Part shown: positions 1 through 5,583 of the stretch, one piece after another | Numbering within the stretch: the first letter of the stretch is position 1 | How the letters are laid out: each line of letters opens with the position of its first letter | Position numbers and translations under genes: made by a program | The notes under the pieces: generated by a model | Database searches by the model: none | Told to the model about the DNA's origin: nothing | The model's input: the letters and a program-made list of their open reading frames with translations, nothing else | Assembly: GCA_003524365.1 (NCBI GenBank) | Contig: DQHS01000327.1 | Coordinates: forward strand, 1-5,583 | Source: Cellvibrio sp. | GTDB lineage: Bacteria; Pseudomonadota; Gammaproteobacteria; Pseudomonadales; Cellvibrionaceae | DNA: 5,583 nt | Direction of reading: 5' to 3'

Positions 1-2173
1 TGTTCGGCGCCGTTAAACGTATATCCAAATCCACACCCGAAGATGCCGTTAGACGAAGTTCAGGCGCACCGGTAAAAGGATTGGTAGTGCTTTGCGCACG
101 AATCCCCAGGGATTGCAAATTCGCGTTGCCATTAATGCGCTCTGCGAGGTAATCATTAAATTCAGATTCACTCACGTTGGGATCAGGTACAACCGGTAAG
201 AAAGCCGGTGTTGGTATGGCACCATCATCTTCCAGCAATGATTCCCCGTTGATTGATAATTGTAAGGGCCATGCAAAATCTGCAGGCACAATATTAATAT
301 CGGTAATTGTTGCCGTTGTATATGCATTAGCGGTCACACCTGGCAATGCGCTAATTTGAGCTGCAGTTTGTGCGGCAGATGCACCGGAAGCAGTAAAAAG
401 TGTTTTGGCAGAAATAGAACCAGTAACGGGATCGGTAATCGTAAAATTTAATTGCTCTGCCAAATAACCATTCGGCTGTTTTACACTTAAATTATTTGGT
501 AATACTACTGGACTACGCCCATCTGGCAAGCCAAGACGGCTACCACTCCCAACAATACGGGTTTCACCAATATCTGTTCCAAAAACATTATTCGTTATGC
601 CTGGAACAAACGTTTGATTGCGCAGCGGAGGATTTAAATGTTTGGGGTTGGCCGGATCAGTGTTATCCAACACGTCGTAACTGGTTTCAGAGGTAAAGCG
701 GATAATAATAGGCGGCGACAATTCACCCGGTGTTGAAAACGCCGGTAATTTATTGCCACTTTTATCCACCAGACTTAAGACTTCACCACTGCTAATAAGC
801 CCATTGCCAGAATTACCCGTGTTAGTTGCCGTGCGAATAGGCACTGCAAATGCCAAATCTTCCGGGCGCTGCAGCATAGAGGCAATATCACCCGCACCAT
901 TGCGCGTTGGCTGCAAAGTAAATGAATCGCCCCCTTGAAAGGAACCGCTGGTCAAATTAACGCTAATTCCATCGAAGGTGATGCTATTTGGGTAAGCACC
1001 CGACAAAGTACCTTGACTAACTACTTGATTATCAGAAAGACGAGTAATTAAATAATTACTCCCGCCAGGAATAATATCAAATTGATAATCACTGGTGGTT
1101 AGCTTATCGGTATCGGTAATACTGACGTCAATAACCCTGTCGTAAGGCTGCGCATTATTTCCGTCGTGCTTTACCCGGCTAGCGGTTAACAACGGATCAT
1201 TAATATCGCGAAATATTTTCTGACCGTAATCGCCATCCAAATCTATACCCTGCTGTTGCTGGGTATTAAATTGATCGGCCATCGCCAACGCGATGCGGCC
1301 TAATTCGTTCATTGATGGAGCTAATACTTCATTGCGAAAACTTAATAACCCTCCAATTTGGCCACCCGATATCTGGCCGGAAACATCGGCAACAGAGTTA
1401 TTGCCTTTTAACTGAATTTTGCCGTCATTAGTTACACTGAACGTACTAACTTGTGTGCCTATTACTAGTGGTTGGCCGTTGCCGATAAAAATATTTACAT
1501 CACCATCACCTTGGGTGACGACCTGCAGGGATATTAGTTCGGATAATTGACGCAGTGCTTCATCGCGTTTATCCATCAAATCATTCGGCTCATTGCCATT
1601 GCCCGAAGCACGCAACTCACCAATAGACTGATTCAGTGATGCGACCGAACTCGCCAATGAGTTCATCTGCGCAATAACAGTTCTAACTTCACTGTTCACA
1701 CTTTTTTCAATTTCACTCATTCGTTGATGCAAATTATTAAACCGATTACTCAGGCTTTGTGCTTCAGTAACGATTAATTGACGCCCAGGTGTTGAGGCTG
1801 GATCATTAGCGCCATTTTGCAAGGAGGCAAAAAAAGTCTGTAATGCTCCGGACAACCCGGTGCTGACATCGGCAAATAATTTGTCTACCTTCCCGATATT
1901 GGTATTGTATTTATTCAGTTGATTGAAAGTCGATGTATCGGACCGCAGCTGCGTCGTAACAAACTCATTGACGACACGTTCAATGGAAGTAGTTGTAACA
2001 CCGGAACCAATAAAGCCAGCACCACCCATATTTTGTTCGGGGCGGGTAGCGTAGTTAACTTCCTGGCGCGAATAACCAGCCGTATTCGCATTGGAGATAT
2101 TATGCCCGGCAGTGCGCAGTGCATTTTGGCTGGCCTGCAAACCAGAAATGGCATTAGAGAGAAGGCCTGACAT
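1..2173 (-). CDS. flgK: Flagellar hook-filament junction protein FlgK (HAP1), N-terminal 724 residues, 3' end outside window
   Basis: FlgK is exported by the flagellar type III apparatus and forms the first of two junction layers between hook and filament. I translated the minus strand from the ATG at 2173 and found no stop in 724 codons, so the gene continues past base 1. The N-terminus is diagnostic: MSGLLSNAISGL at residues 1-12 and NISNANTAGYSRQ at 25-37, the rod/hook/HAP signature of the D0 helix. Residues about 90-215 look like the long D1 helices, ending in NDLMDKRDEALRQLSEL (197-213), typical of FlgK. QQGIDLDGDYGQKIF (307-321) and GGDSFTLQPTRNGAGDI (414-430) are further FlgK landmarks. 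From about residue 450 the protein enters a beta-rich, Asn/Thr/Ser-rich expanded outer domain; the C-terminal D1/D0 helices have not appeared by the edge. E. coli FlgK is 547 residues, so this one is much larger. It has no signal peptide and no cysteine. The start is supported by a GGAG seven bases upstream. Confidence 0.96.
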   Translation of the reverse strand, partial: MSGLLSNAISGLQASQNALRTAGHNISNANTAGYSRQEVNYATRPEQNMGGAGFIGSGVTTTSIERVVNEFVTTQLRSDTSTFNQLNKYNTNIGKVDKLFADVSTGLSGALQTFFASLQNGANDPASTPGRQLIVTEAQSLSNRFNNLHQRMSEIEKSVNSEVRTVIAQMNSLASSVASLNQSIGELRASGNGNEPNDLMDKRDEALRQLSELISLQVVTQGDGDVNIFIGNGQPLVIGTQVSTFSVTNDGKIQLKGNNSVADVSGQISGGQIGGLLSFRNEVLAPSMNELGRIALAMADQFNTQQQQGIDLDGDYGQKIFRDINDPLLTASRVKHDGNNAQPYDRVIDVSITDTDKLTTSDYQFDIIPGGSNYLITRLSDNQVVSQGTLSGAYPNSITFDGISVNLTSGSFQGGDSFTLQPTRNGAGDIASMLQRPEDLAFAVPIRTATNTGNSGNGLISSGEVLSLVDKSGNKLPAFSTPGELSPPIIIRFTSETSYDVLDNTDPANPKHLNPPLRNQTFVPGITNNVFGTDIGETRIVGSGSRLGLPDGRSPVVLPNNLSVKQPNGYLAEQLNFTITDPVTGSISAKTLFTASGASAAQTAAQISALPGVTANAYTTATITDINIVPADFAWPLQLSINGESLLEDDGAIPTPAFLPVVPDPNVSESEFNDYLAERINGNANLQSLGIRAQSTTNPFTGAPELRLTASSGVDLDIRLTAPN

Positions 2174-2177
2174 ACGC

Positions 2178-3368
2178 TTACTCCACTAACTGGCGACGGA
2201 CGTTCGTCGCAACTGAGAGAACAGATTGGACATTGGATCTCAAATCCTCGATAGGATTTAAAGCCCCTATTGATTTGATCACATCGTTATTTAGCAACTG
2301 TTTAATTTTTTGGGCGTACTCAGGATCAGTCGCATAGCCTGCCGACTGCAATGCCTCAGCATAAGCGGCTGAGTCACCGCCCTTTTGCAACACTTGTTCG
2401 TAACGCGAATTATTTTTCATCAGCCGTACGTAGTCAGAAAAACTGTCTGCGTAATCGGTGTATTTGCGGAAATCGGCTTTTTCACTCGCAGTAATACCAT
2501 CGCGATATTCCAGTGTAGAAACGTTAACTTTATCGCCCTGCCACTGGCTGCCTGCTTTAATATTAAACAGGTTAAAACTATTCTCGCCTTGTTTATCGTG
2601 AATTACGTGCTTACCCCAACCGGTTTCCAAGGCAACCTGAGCGATTAATACGTCGGGGTTAATATTCAATTCGGCTGCCGCTTTTTCAGCGTGAGGTTTT
2701 AACATCATCACGAAGTTTTCTTGCGTGCTGCTAATGCTAGCTTTTTGTCCGCTGCGGGAGTGAGCTACCTGCGGCTTGTTCGCAAACGCTGGTAGGATTC
2801 CATAGGGTATCGATGGTTGGACTTTCTCTTCTGCTTCACCCTCAAAAAAAACTGTCTGTAACTGGGAGTTATCACTCATACGAATGAAATCGTTGATCCA
2901 ATTATCAAGATCATCCGCAGTTGGCACTTCAGCGGTAGAGCTGGCAGATTTTCGATACTCGACGGCTTGATCAAGCATTCCATCCATATTTTGTGCAGAT
3001 GATTCCGACGCAGCGGATTCGGGCTTCATGCCAGCGCCATAGTTTTGCAACATTTGTTTATAAAAATGATCGGCCAAACCGATTCCACTGCCACTGGTCA
3101 AATTGAGTACCATTTGCTGGTCAAGCATATCGCGATGAAAATGGGTTGCCTGGCTATCAAAATAATTGCCTTCACTAAAAGCTTCATTCGCCTGACGCAT
3201 GGTTTTCAGCATTTGCTGCACGAACATAGCTTCAAATTTTTTGGCAACTTCTTTTAGCGCTTGCGGATCTTTGTCGCGCCCCATGGCTTTGATCGAATTC
3301 AATGAATTAGGGTCAAAATACGAGTCCTTTACTTGGGACACGCCGGTGCTGGCATCAATAGGTAACAT
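2178..3368 (-). CDS. flgJ: Flagellar rod-capping protein and peptidoglycan hydrolase FlgJ
   Basis: FlgJ caps the growing rod in the periplasm, and its C-terminal domain opens the peptidoglycan so the rod can pass. The 396-residue protein shows both halves. The rod-binding domain covers about residues 34-107, with LKEVAKKFEAMFVQQMLKTM at 38-57, MLDQQM at 81-86 and GIGLADHFYKQM at 95-106. The glucosaminidase-type (GH73-like) domain covers about 215-360: LIAQVALETGWGKHVI at 241-256 holds the likely catalytic Glu248, followed by NLFNIKA (266-272), FSDYVRLM (310-317) and GYATDPEYAQKI (344-355). Between them is a Ser/Ala/Glu-rich linker of about 100 residues, and about 36 residues follow the hydrolase domain. 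E. coli FlgJ is 313 residues; Pseudomonas forms are close to this size. No Sec signal peptide is visible, in line with export through the flagellar apparatus. The ATG abuts the flgI stop (TAA-ATG), and flgK follows four bases after its own stop. Confidence 0.97.
   Translation of the reverse strand: MLPIDASTGVSQVKDSYFDPNSLNSIKAMGRDKDPQALKEVAKKFEAMFVQQMLKTMRQANEAFSEGNYFDSQATHFHRDMLDQQMVLNLTSGSGIGLADHFYKQMLQNYGAGMKPESAASESSAQNMDGMLDQAVEYRKSASSTAEVPTADDLDNWINDFIRMSDNSQLQTVFFEGEAEEKVQPSIPYGILPAFANKPQVAHSRSGQKASISSTQENFVMMLKPHAEKAAAELNINPDVLIAQVALETGWGKHVIHDKQGENSFNLFNIKAGSQWQGDKVNVSTLEYRDGITASEKADFRKYTDYADSFSDYVRLMKNNSRYEQVLQKGGDSAAYAEALQSAGYATDPEYAQKIKQLLNNDVIKSIGALNPIEDLRSNVQSVLSVATNVRRQLVE
2181..2184 (-). 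promoter_or_regulatory. Ribosome binding site of flgK inside the end of flgJ
   Basis: The coding strand reads GTGGAG-TAA-GCGT-ATG: the GGAG Shine-Dalgarno lies in the last codons of flgJ, with seven bases between it and the flgK ATG. Because the flgJ stop sits between the site and the start, flgK translation is probably coupled to ribosomes finishing flgJ. This also fixes the ATG at 2173 as the flgK start. Confidence 0.75.
2242..2259 (-). repeat. Perfect inverted repeat forming an RNA hairpin near the end of flgJ
   Basis: On the coding strand AAATCCT-ATCG-AGGATTT has perfect 7-base arms around a 4-base loop. In RNA the stem can grow by three more pairs (U-G, U-A, U-G) to about ten. It lies within the C-terminal tail of flgJ (codons about 370-376), 68 bases before the flgK ATG. 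No T-run follows, so it is not an intrinsic terminator. A role in mRNA stability or in controlling flgK is possible but unproven, and it may be chance. Confidence 0.4.
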
Positions 3369-4472
3369 TTAAATCACCACCAATTCTGCTTTGAGTGCAC
3401 CGGATTGTTTCAGTGCCTCCAAAATTGCCATCAAGTCACTTGGAGAAGCCCCAACATTATTAACAGATCTCACGATGTCATCCAGATTGGCGCCGGGAGC
3501 AAATTTAAACATCGGATTATTTTCTTCTTGTGCTTGCACATTGCTGCTAGGTACGACAACTGTTTGCCCTCCCGCAAGTGCATTGGGTTGGCTCACTGTT
3601 AAACTTTCGGCAACCGATACAGTAAGGCTTCCATGAGTCACTGCCACAGGCGACACGCGTACATTTTTGCCCACTACAATAGTACCGGTGCGGGAATTGA
3701 TAATGACTTTGGCAACCTCCTCGCCCATAGTGACCTGAAGATTTTCCAACATCGAAATAAAATCTACGCGCTGTGCCGGGTTCACCGGTGAGCTGACCAT
3801 AATGGAAACCGCATCCAGTGGGCGCGCAACATCTGGACCCAGCATGGCATTGATACTTTTCGCTAGCGCATTAGCGGTGGTGAAATCAGCGCGGTGCAAA
3901 TTGAAAACAATCGGTTGGCCGCCAGCGAAATTAGTTTCTACGGTACGTTCAACAATCGCACCGCTGGGAATGCGTCCGGCACTGGGAATATTAACGGTAA
4001 TTTTAGATCCGTCATTTCCTGAAGCACTCAAACCACCTACAATTAAATTTCCCTGCGCAACCGCATAAACTTTTCCATCGAGACCCTTAAGCGGTGCCAT
4101 TAACAAACTGCCACCACGCAAACTTTTTGCGTTACTAATAGATGAAACAGTGATATCAATTGTCTGACCTGGTTTTGCAAATGCGGGCAATTCAGCCTGT
4201 ATCATCACGGCTGCGACATTTTTCATTTGCATACGCGCACCTTCCGGTACGGTAATGCCGAATTGTTTGAGCATGCTATTAAATGATTGTGTAGTAAAAG
4301 GAGATTGCGTAGTTTGGTCGCCAGTACCATCCAACCCCACCACTAAACCATAACCCACCAATTGGTTGGCACGCACACCGGCAACACTGGCGATATCTTT
4401 GATGCGCTCGGCCTGGGCGACACTGCTCAATACCAGAGCCACACCAAACATTAGCCACGAAAATTTACGCAT
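3369..4472 (-). CDS. flgI: Flagellar P-ring protein FlgI precursor
   Basis: FlgI is exported by Sec and polymerises around the rod in the periplasm as the P ring, which with the L ring acts as the bushing for the rotating rod. The 367-residue precursor matches the usual family length (about 365). It begins with a classic signal peptide: positive RK at 2-3, a hydrophobic core at about 5-18, and AQA at 19-21 giving likely cleavage before Glu22. The mature start ERIKDIASVAGVRANQLVGY followed by GLVVGLDGTGDQT (42-54) is highly characteristic. Other family stretches are MKNVAAVMIQAELPAFAKPG, SLRGGSLLMAPLKGLDG, INSRTGTIVVG and the C-terminal LMAILEALKQSGALKAELVVI. I see no cysteine, unlike E. coli FlgI, which has a disulfide. 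A strong GAGGTG precedes the ATG. The stop TAA directly touches the flgJ ATG. Confidence 0.98.
   Translation of the reverse strand: MRKFSWLMFGVALVLSSVAQAERIKDIASVAGVRANQLVGYGLVVGLDGTGDQTTQSPFTTQSFNSMLKQFGITVPEGARMQMKNVAAVMIQAELPAFAKPGQTIDITVSSISNAKSLRGGSLLMAPLKGLDGKVYAVAQGNLIVGGLSASGNDGSKITVNIPSAGRIPSGAIVERTVETNFAGGQPIVFNLHRADFTTANALAKSINAMLGPDVARPLDAVSIMVSSPVNPAQRVDFISMLENLQVTMGEEVAKVIINSRTGTIVVGKNVRVSPVAVTHGSLTVSVAESLTVSQPNALAGGQTVVVPSSNVQAQEENNPMFKFAPGANLDDIVRSVNNVGASPSDLMAILEALKQSGALKAELVVI
3374..3381 (-). promoter_or_regulatory. Ribosome binding site of flgJ within the last codons of flgI
   Basis: The coding strand reads GGTGGTGA-TTTAA-ATG. The GGTGA part lies five bases before the flgJ ATG and is made of the last flgI codons (GTG GTG ATT TAA). 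With the stop and start directly adjacent, termination-reinitiation coupling between P-ring and rod-cap synthesis is likely. It supports the ATG at 3368 as the true start. Confidence 0.6.
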
Positions 4473-4477
4473 AAAAA

Positions 4478-4483
4478 CACCTC
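4478..4483 (-). promoter_or_regulatory. Strong ribosome binding site of flgI
   Basis: GAGGTG on the coding strand lies five bases before the flgI ATG at 4472, in the 38-base flgH-flgI gap (4473-4510). It is the best Shine-Dalgarno in the window and the only one lying wholly outside the preceding gene. The rest of the gap is AT-rich and shows no terminator or convincing promoter. Confidence 0.75.
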
Positions 4484-4510
4484 AGGTTAAAAAACTACAT
4501 TTCTATGAAA

Positions 4511-5212
4511 TTACAACGGCCATAAATCGCTATTGAAGAAACGCGATAACCACCCCATGGATTGGGAATTGGCCAATTCACCCGTGCCACTATAAGAAAT
4601 TTTTGCATTCGCTAAACGGGTTGAAACTATAGTGTTATCCGGCGCAATATCATCTGGACGCACCATACCGCTAATGCGGATAAATTCGTCGCCACGATTA
4701 AGGGTGATCCATTTTTCGCCGCGCACAATCAAATTTCCATTCGGCAAAATTTCTGCAACAGTAACAGTGATGTTGCCTTGCAAACTGTTACTTTGGTCTG
4801 CGTCGGAGCTGCCATCAAACGTGCGGTCCTGCTCCAGTGTTGTGGTTAATTCATTGCCTTTAATGGTGGGATTGACACCCAACAAAGGTCCGGCATTAAA
4901 GTTAACACCACTTTTTTTACCTGTTGCCACGCCGGATGATTTTCTCGATACGGTGCGCTCACTCAGGGTGACCGTAATGACATCGCCCACAAAATGTGCT
5001 TTTCGATCATCAAATAAATTCAACCCATAGGCGGCCTGATAAAGCGAACCTTCTGTGCGTTGCGGCATTGGCATATTAGCGGCAATGGTCGGCGCATAAG
5101 CGGGGTCATCTGGCATGGGTTTTTTGTTTGTAAAACAACCAGCAAGATTGGTAGCAACTAAAACCACAATCAGTTTTAGTACGAGTGTTTTACGAAAAAA
5201 AAGAGTGCACAT
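4511..5212 (-). CDS. flgH: Flagellar L-ring lipoprotein FlgH precursor
   Basis: FlgH is an outer-membrane lipoprotein that forms the L ring around the distal rod. I start it at the ATG at 5212, giving 233 residues, close to the usual length of about 230. The N-terminus has basic residues (R7, K8, K13), a hydrophobic run LIVVLVATNL and the lipobox L-A-G-C with lipidated Cys26. Residue +2 is Phe, not Asp, which favours outer-membrane sorting. Family stretches in the mature protein include GSLYQAAYGLNLFDDRKAHFVGD, VTLSERTVSRKSSG, GNITVTVAEILPNGNLIVRGEKWI, GDEFIRISGMVRPDDI and the C-terminal MGWLSRFF. The frame is open upstream to a TTG at 5227 that directly abuts the flgG stop and would add MSDLI. 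The ATG is preferred because it gives a normal signal peptide and has GAG ten bases upstream. Eight consecutive T's fall in codons 4-6. The gene sits between flgG and flgI in the same transcript. Confidence 0.96.
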   Translation of the reverse strand: MCTLFFRKTLVLKLIVVLVATNLAGCFTNKKPMPDDPAYAPTIAANMPMPQRTEGSLYQAAYGLNLFDDRKAHFVGDVITVTLSERTVSRKSSGVATGKKSGVNFNAGPLLGVNPTIKGNELTTTLEQDRTFDGSSDADQSNSLQGNITVTVAEILPNGNLIVRGEKWITLNRGDEFIRISGMVRPDDIAPDNTIVSTRLANAKISYSGTGELANSQSMGWLSRFFNSDLWPL

Positions 5213-5227
5213 AATCAAATCACTCAA
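5213..5227 (-). promoter_or_regulatory. flgG-flgH junction and translation start region of flgH
   Basis: Fifteen bases separate the flgG stop from the preferred flgH ATG. The coding strand is TTGAGTGATTTGATT. It offers only a weak Shine-Dalgarno (GAG, ten bases before the ATG), and its first triplet TTG is an alternative in-frame start. Weak initiation signals and close spacing suggest flgH is translated by coupling to flgG. I see no promoter here. Confidence 0.4.
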
Positions 5228-5583
5228 TTAAAGATTTTGGGTAATGTATTGCAACATTTGATCGGCAGTAGAGACCACTTTGGAATTCATTTCATAAGCA
5301 CGCTGGGTGGTAATCATATTCACCATTTCTTCTACGATATCCACATTGGAATTTTCCAGCATGCCCTGTTTTATTACACCTAAACCGTTTTCACCGGGTG
5401 TACCTTGTACGGGGTTGCCACTTGCTACCGTTTCAACAAATAAATTGCCGCCAATCGGTTGCAAACCTGAGTGGTTGATAAAGTCAACCAGGGTAATATC
5501 GCCCAATTGCTGCGGCTCAACCTGCCCAGGGGTATAGGCATTCACCGTACCGTTAGTGCCAATGGTAATTTTGTTAGCACCTT
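5228..5583 (-). CDS. flgG: Flagellar distal rod protein FlgG, C-terminal 117-118 residues, 5' end outside window
   Basis: FlgG builds the distal rod of the flagellar basal body and is exported by the flagellar type III apparatus. Only the C-terminal part is present; the frame is open to the right edge. The GTG at about 5545 is an internal valine codon, not a start, because recognisable FlgG sequence continues upstream of it (GANKITIGTNGTV). The fragment contains PGQVEPQQLGDITLVDFIN and SGLQPIGGNLFVETVASG. It ends in the C-terminal rod/hook D0 helix with SNVDIVEEMVNMITTQRAYEMNSKVVSTADQMLQYITQNL, read here as consecutive motifs NVDIVEEMVNM, TTQRAYEMNSK and STADQML. These are the standard FlgG signatures that pack with the N-terminal helix to form the tube. 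The fragment has no cysteine. The stop TAA is followed at once by the flgH start region. Confidence 0.97.
   Translation of the reverse strand, partial: GANKITIGTNGTVNAYTPGQVEPQQLGDITLVDFINHSGLQPIGGNLFVETVASGNPVQGTPGENGLGVIKQGMLENSNVDIVEEMVNMITTQRAYEMNSKVVSTADQMLQYITQNL

Noticed and set aside
177..938. Several 60-66 codon plus-strand open frames in the left part
   Set aside because: All lie antisense to the continuous flgK frame; the one with a hydrophobic stretch (from 177) mirrors beta-rich FlgK codons and has no supporting signals.
1915..2170. Open frames on both strands over the flgK N-terminus (about 80 codons each)
   Set aside because: They overlap the unmistakable FlgK D0/D1 sequence in other frames, have no recognisable product and no ribosome site; they are shadows.
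2190..2300. Possible sigma-28 promoter for flgK (CTAAATAAC followed by an AT-rich element)
   Set aside because: The -35-like TAAA is present but the -10 region at the right spacing matches only about half of GCCGATAA, so I do not call a promoter.
3782..3791. 10-base palindrome TCACCGGTGA as a possible operator
   Set aside because: It lies in the middle of flgI in a conserved coding stretch; a single short palindrome is expected by chance.
4473..4510. Terminator or promoter in the flgH-flgI gap
   Set aside because: Only a strong ribosome site and AT-rich sequence are seen; there is no GC-rich stem with a T-run and no convincing -35/-10 pair.
4632..5030. 132-codon plus-strand open frame opposite flgH
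   Set aside because: It is antisense to a conserved L-ring gene, its translation has no recognisable domain, and no promoter or ribosome site is seen.
5472..5490. Inverted repeat TGGTTGA-N5-TCAACCA
   Set aside because: It encodes the conserved FlgG stretch LVDFIN, has no T-run and is far from a gene boundary; probably chance.
1..5583. A previously undescribed system, mobile element, CRISPR array or RNA gene
   Set aside because: Almost every base belongs to five colinear, well-known flagellar genes; there are no transposase genes, direct repeat arrays, tRNA-like folds or foreign genes between them.

Overview
The window is a stretch of a flagellar basal-body and hook operon from a Gram-negative bacterium, read entirely on the minus strand. 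In transcription order, from the right edge to the left, the genes are flgG (3' end only), flgH, flgI, flgJ and flgK (5' part only). L-ring (FlgH) and P-ring (FlgI) genes imply an outer membrane and a peptidoglycan layer. A FlgJ carrying a C-terminal peptidoglycan-hydrolase domain, the uninterrupted G-H-I-J-K order and an oversized FlgK fit a gammaproteobacterium of the Pseudomonas/Cellvibrio type. My best guess is a member of the Cellvibrionaceae, inferred from protein flavour and moderate GC only.

Layout: 5583-5228 encodes the end of the distal rod protein FlgG. 5212-4511 encodes the L-ring lipoprotein FlgH. After a 38-base gap, 4472-3369 encodes the P-ring protein FlgI. 3368-2178 encodes FlgJ, whose ATG directly follows the flgI stop. 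2173-1 encodes the hook-filament junction protein FlgK, which runs off the left edge still open after 724 codons. Coding density is near total: the only non-coding DNA is about 15 bases before flgH, 38 bases before flgI and 4 bases before flgK. No terminator, tRNA, mobile element or CRISPR array is visible, so the genes are probably cotranscribed from a promoter to the right of the window.

How they work together: FlgG polymerises as the distal rod. FlgJ caps the growing rod, and its C-terminal domain cuts a hole in the peptidoglycan. FlgI (Sec-exported, periplasmic) and FlgH (outer-membrane lipoprotein) form the P and L rings, the bushing around the rod. FlgK later forms the junction on top of the completed hook. 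The gene order roughly follows assembly order from rod to junction.

This is a canonical operon and I see no new system in it. The points most worth a second look are the enlarged FlgK outer domain with two possible tandem hook-IN-like modules, the long linker and C-terminal tail of FlgJ, an RNA hairpin just upstream of flgK, 8-base homopolymers in flgH and flgJ, the choice of flgH start, and a cysteine-free FlgI.
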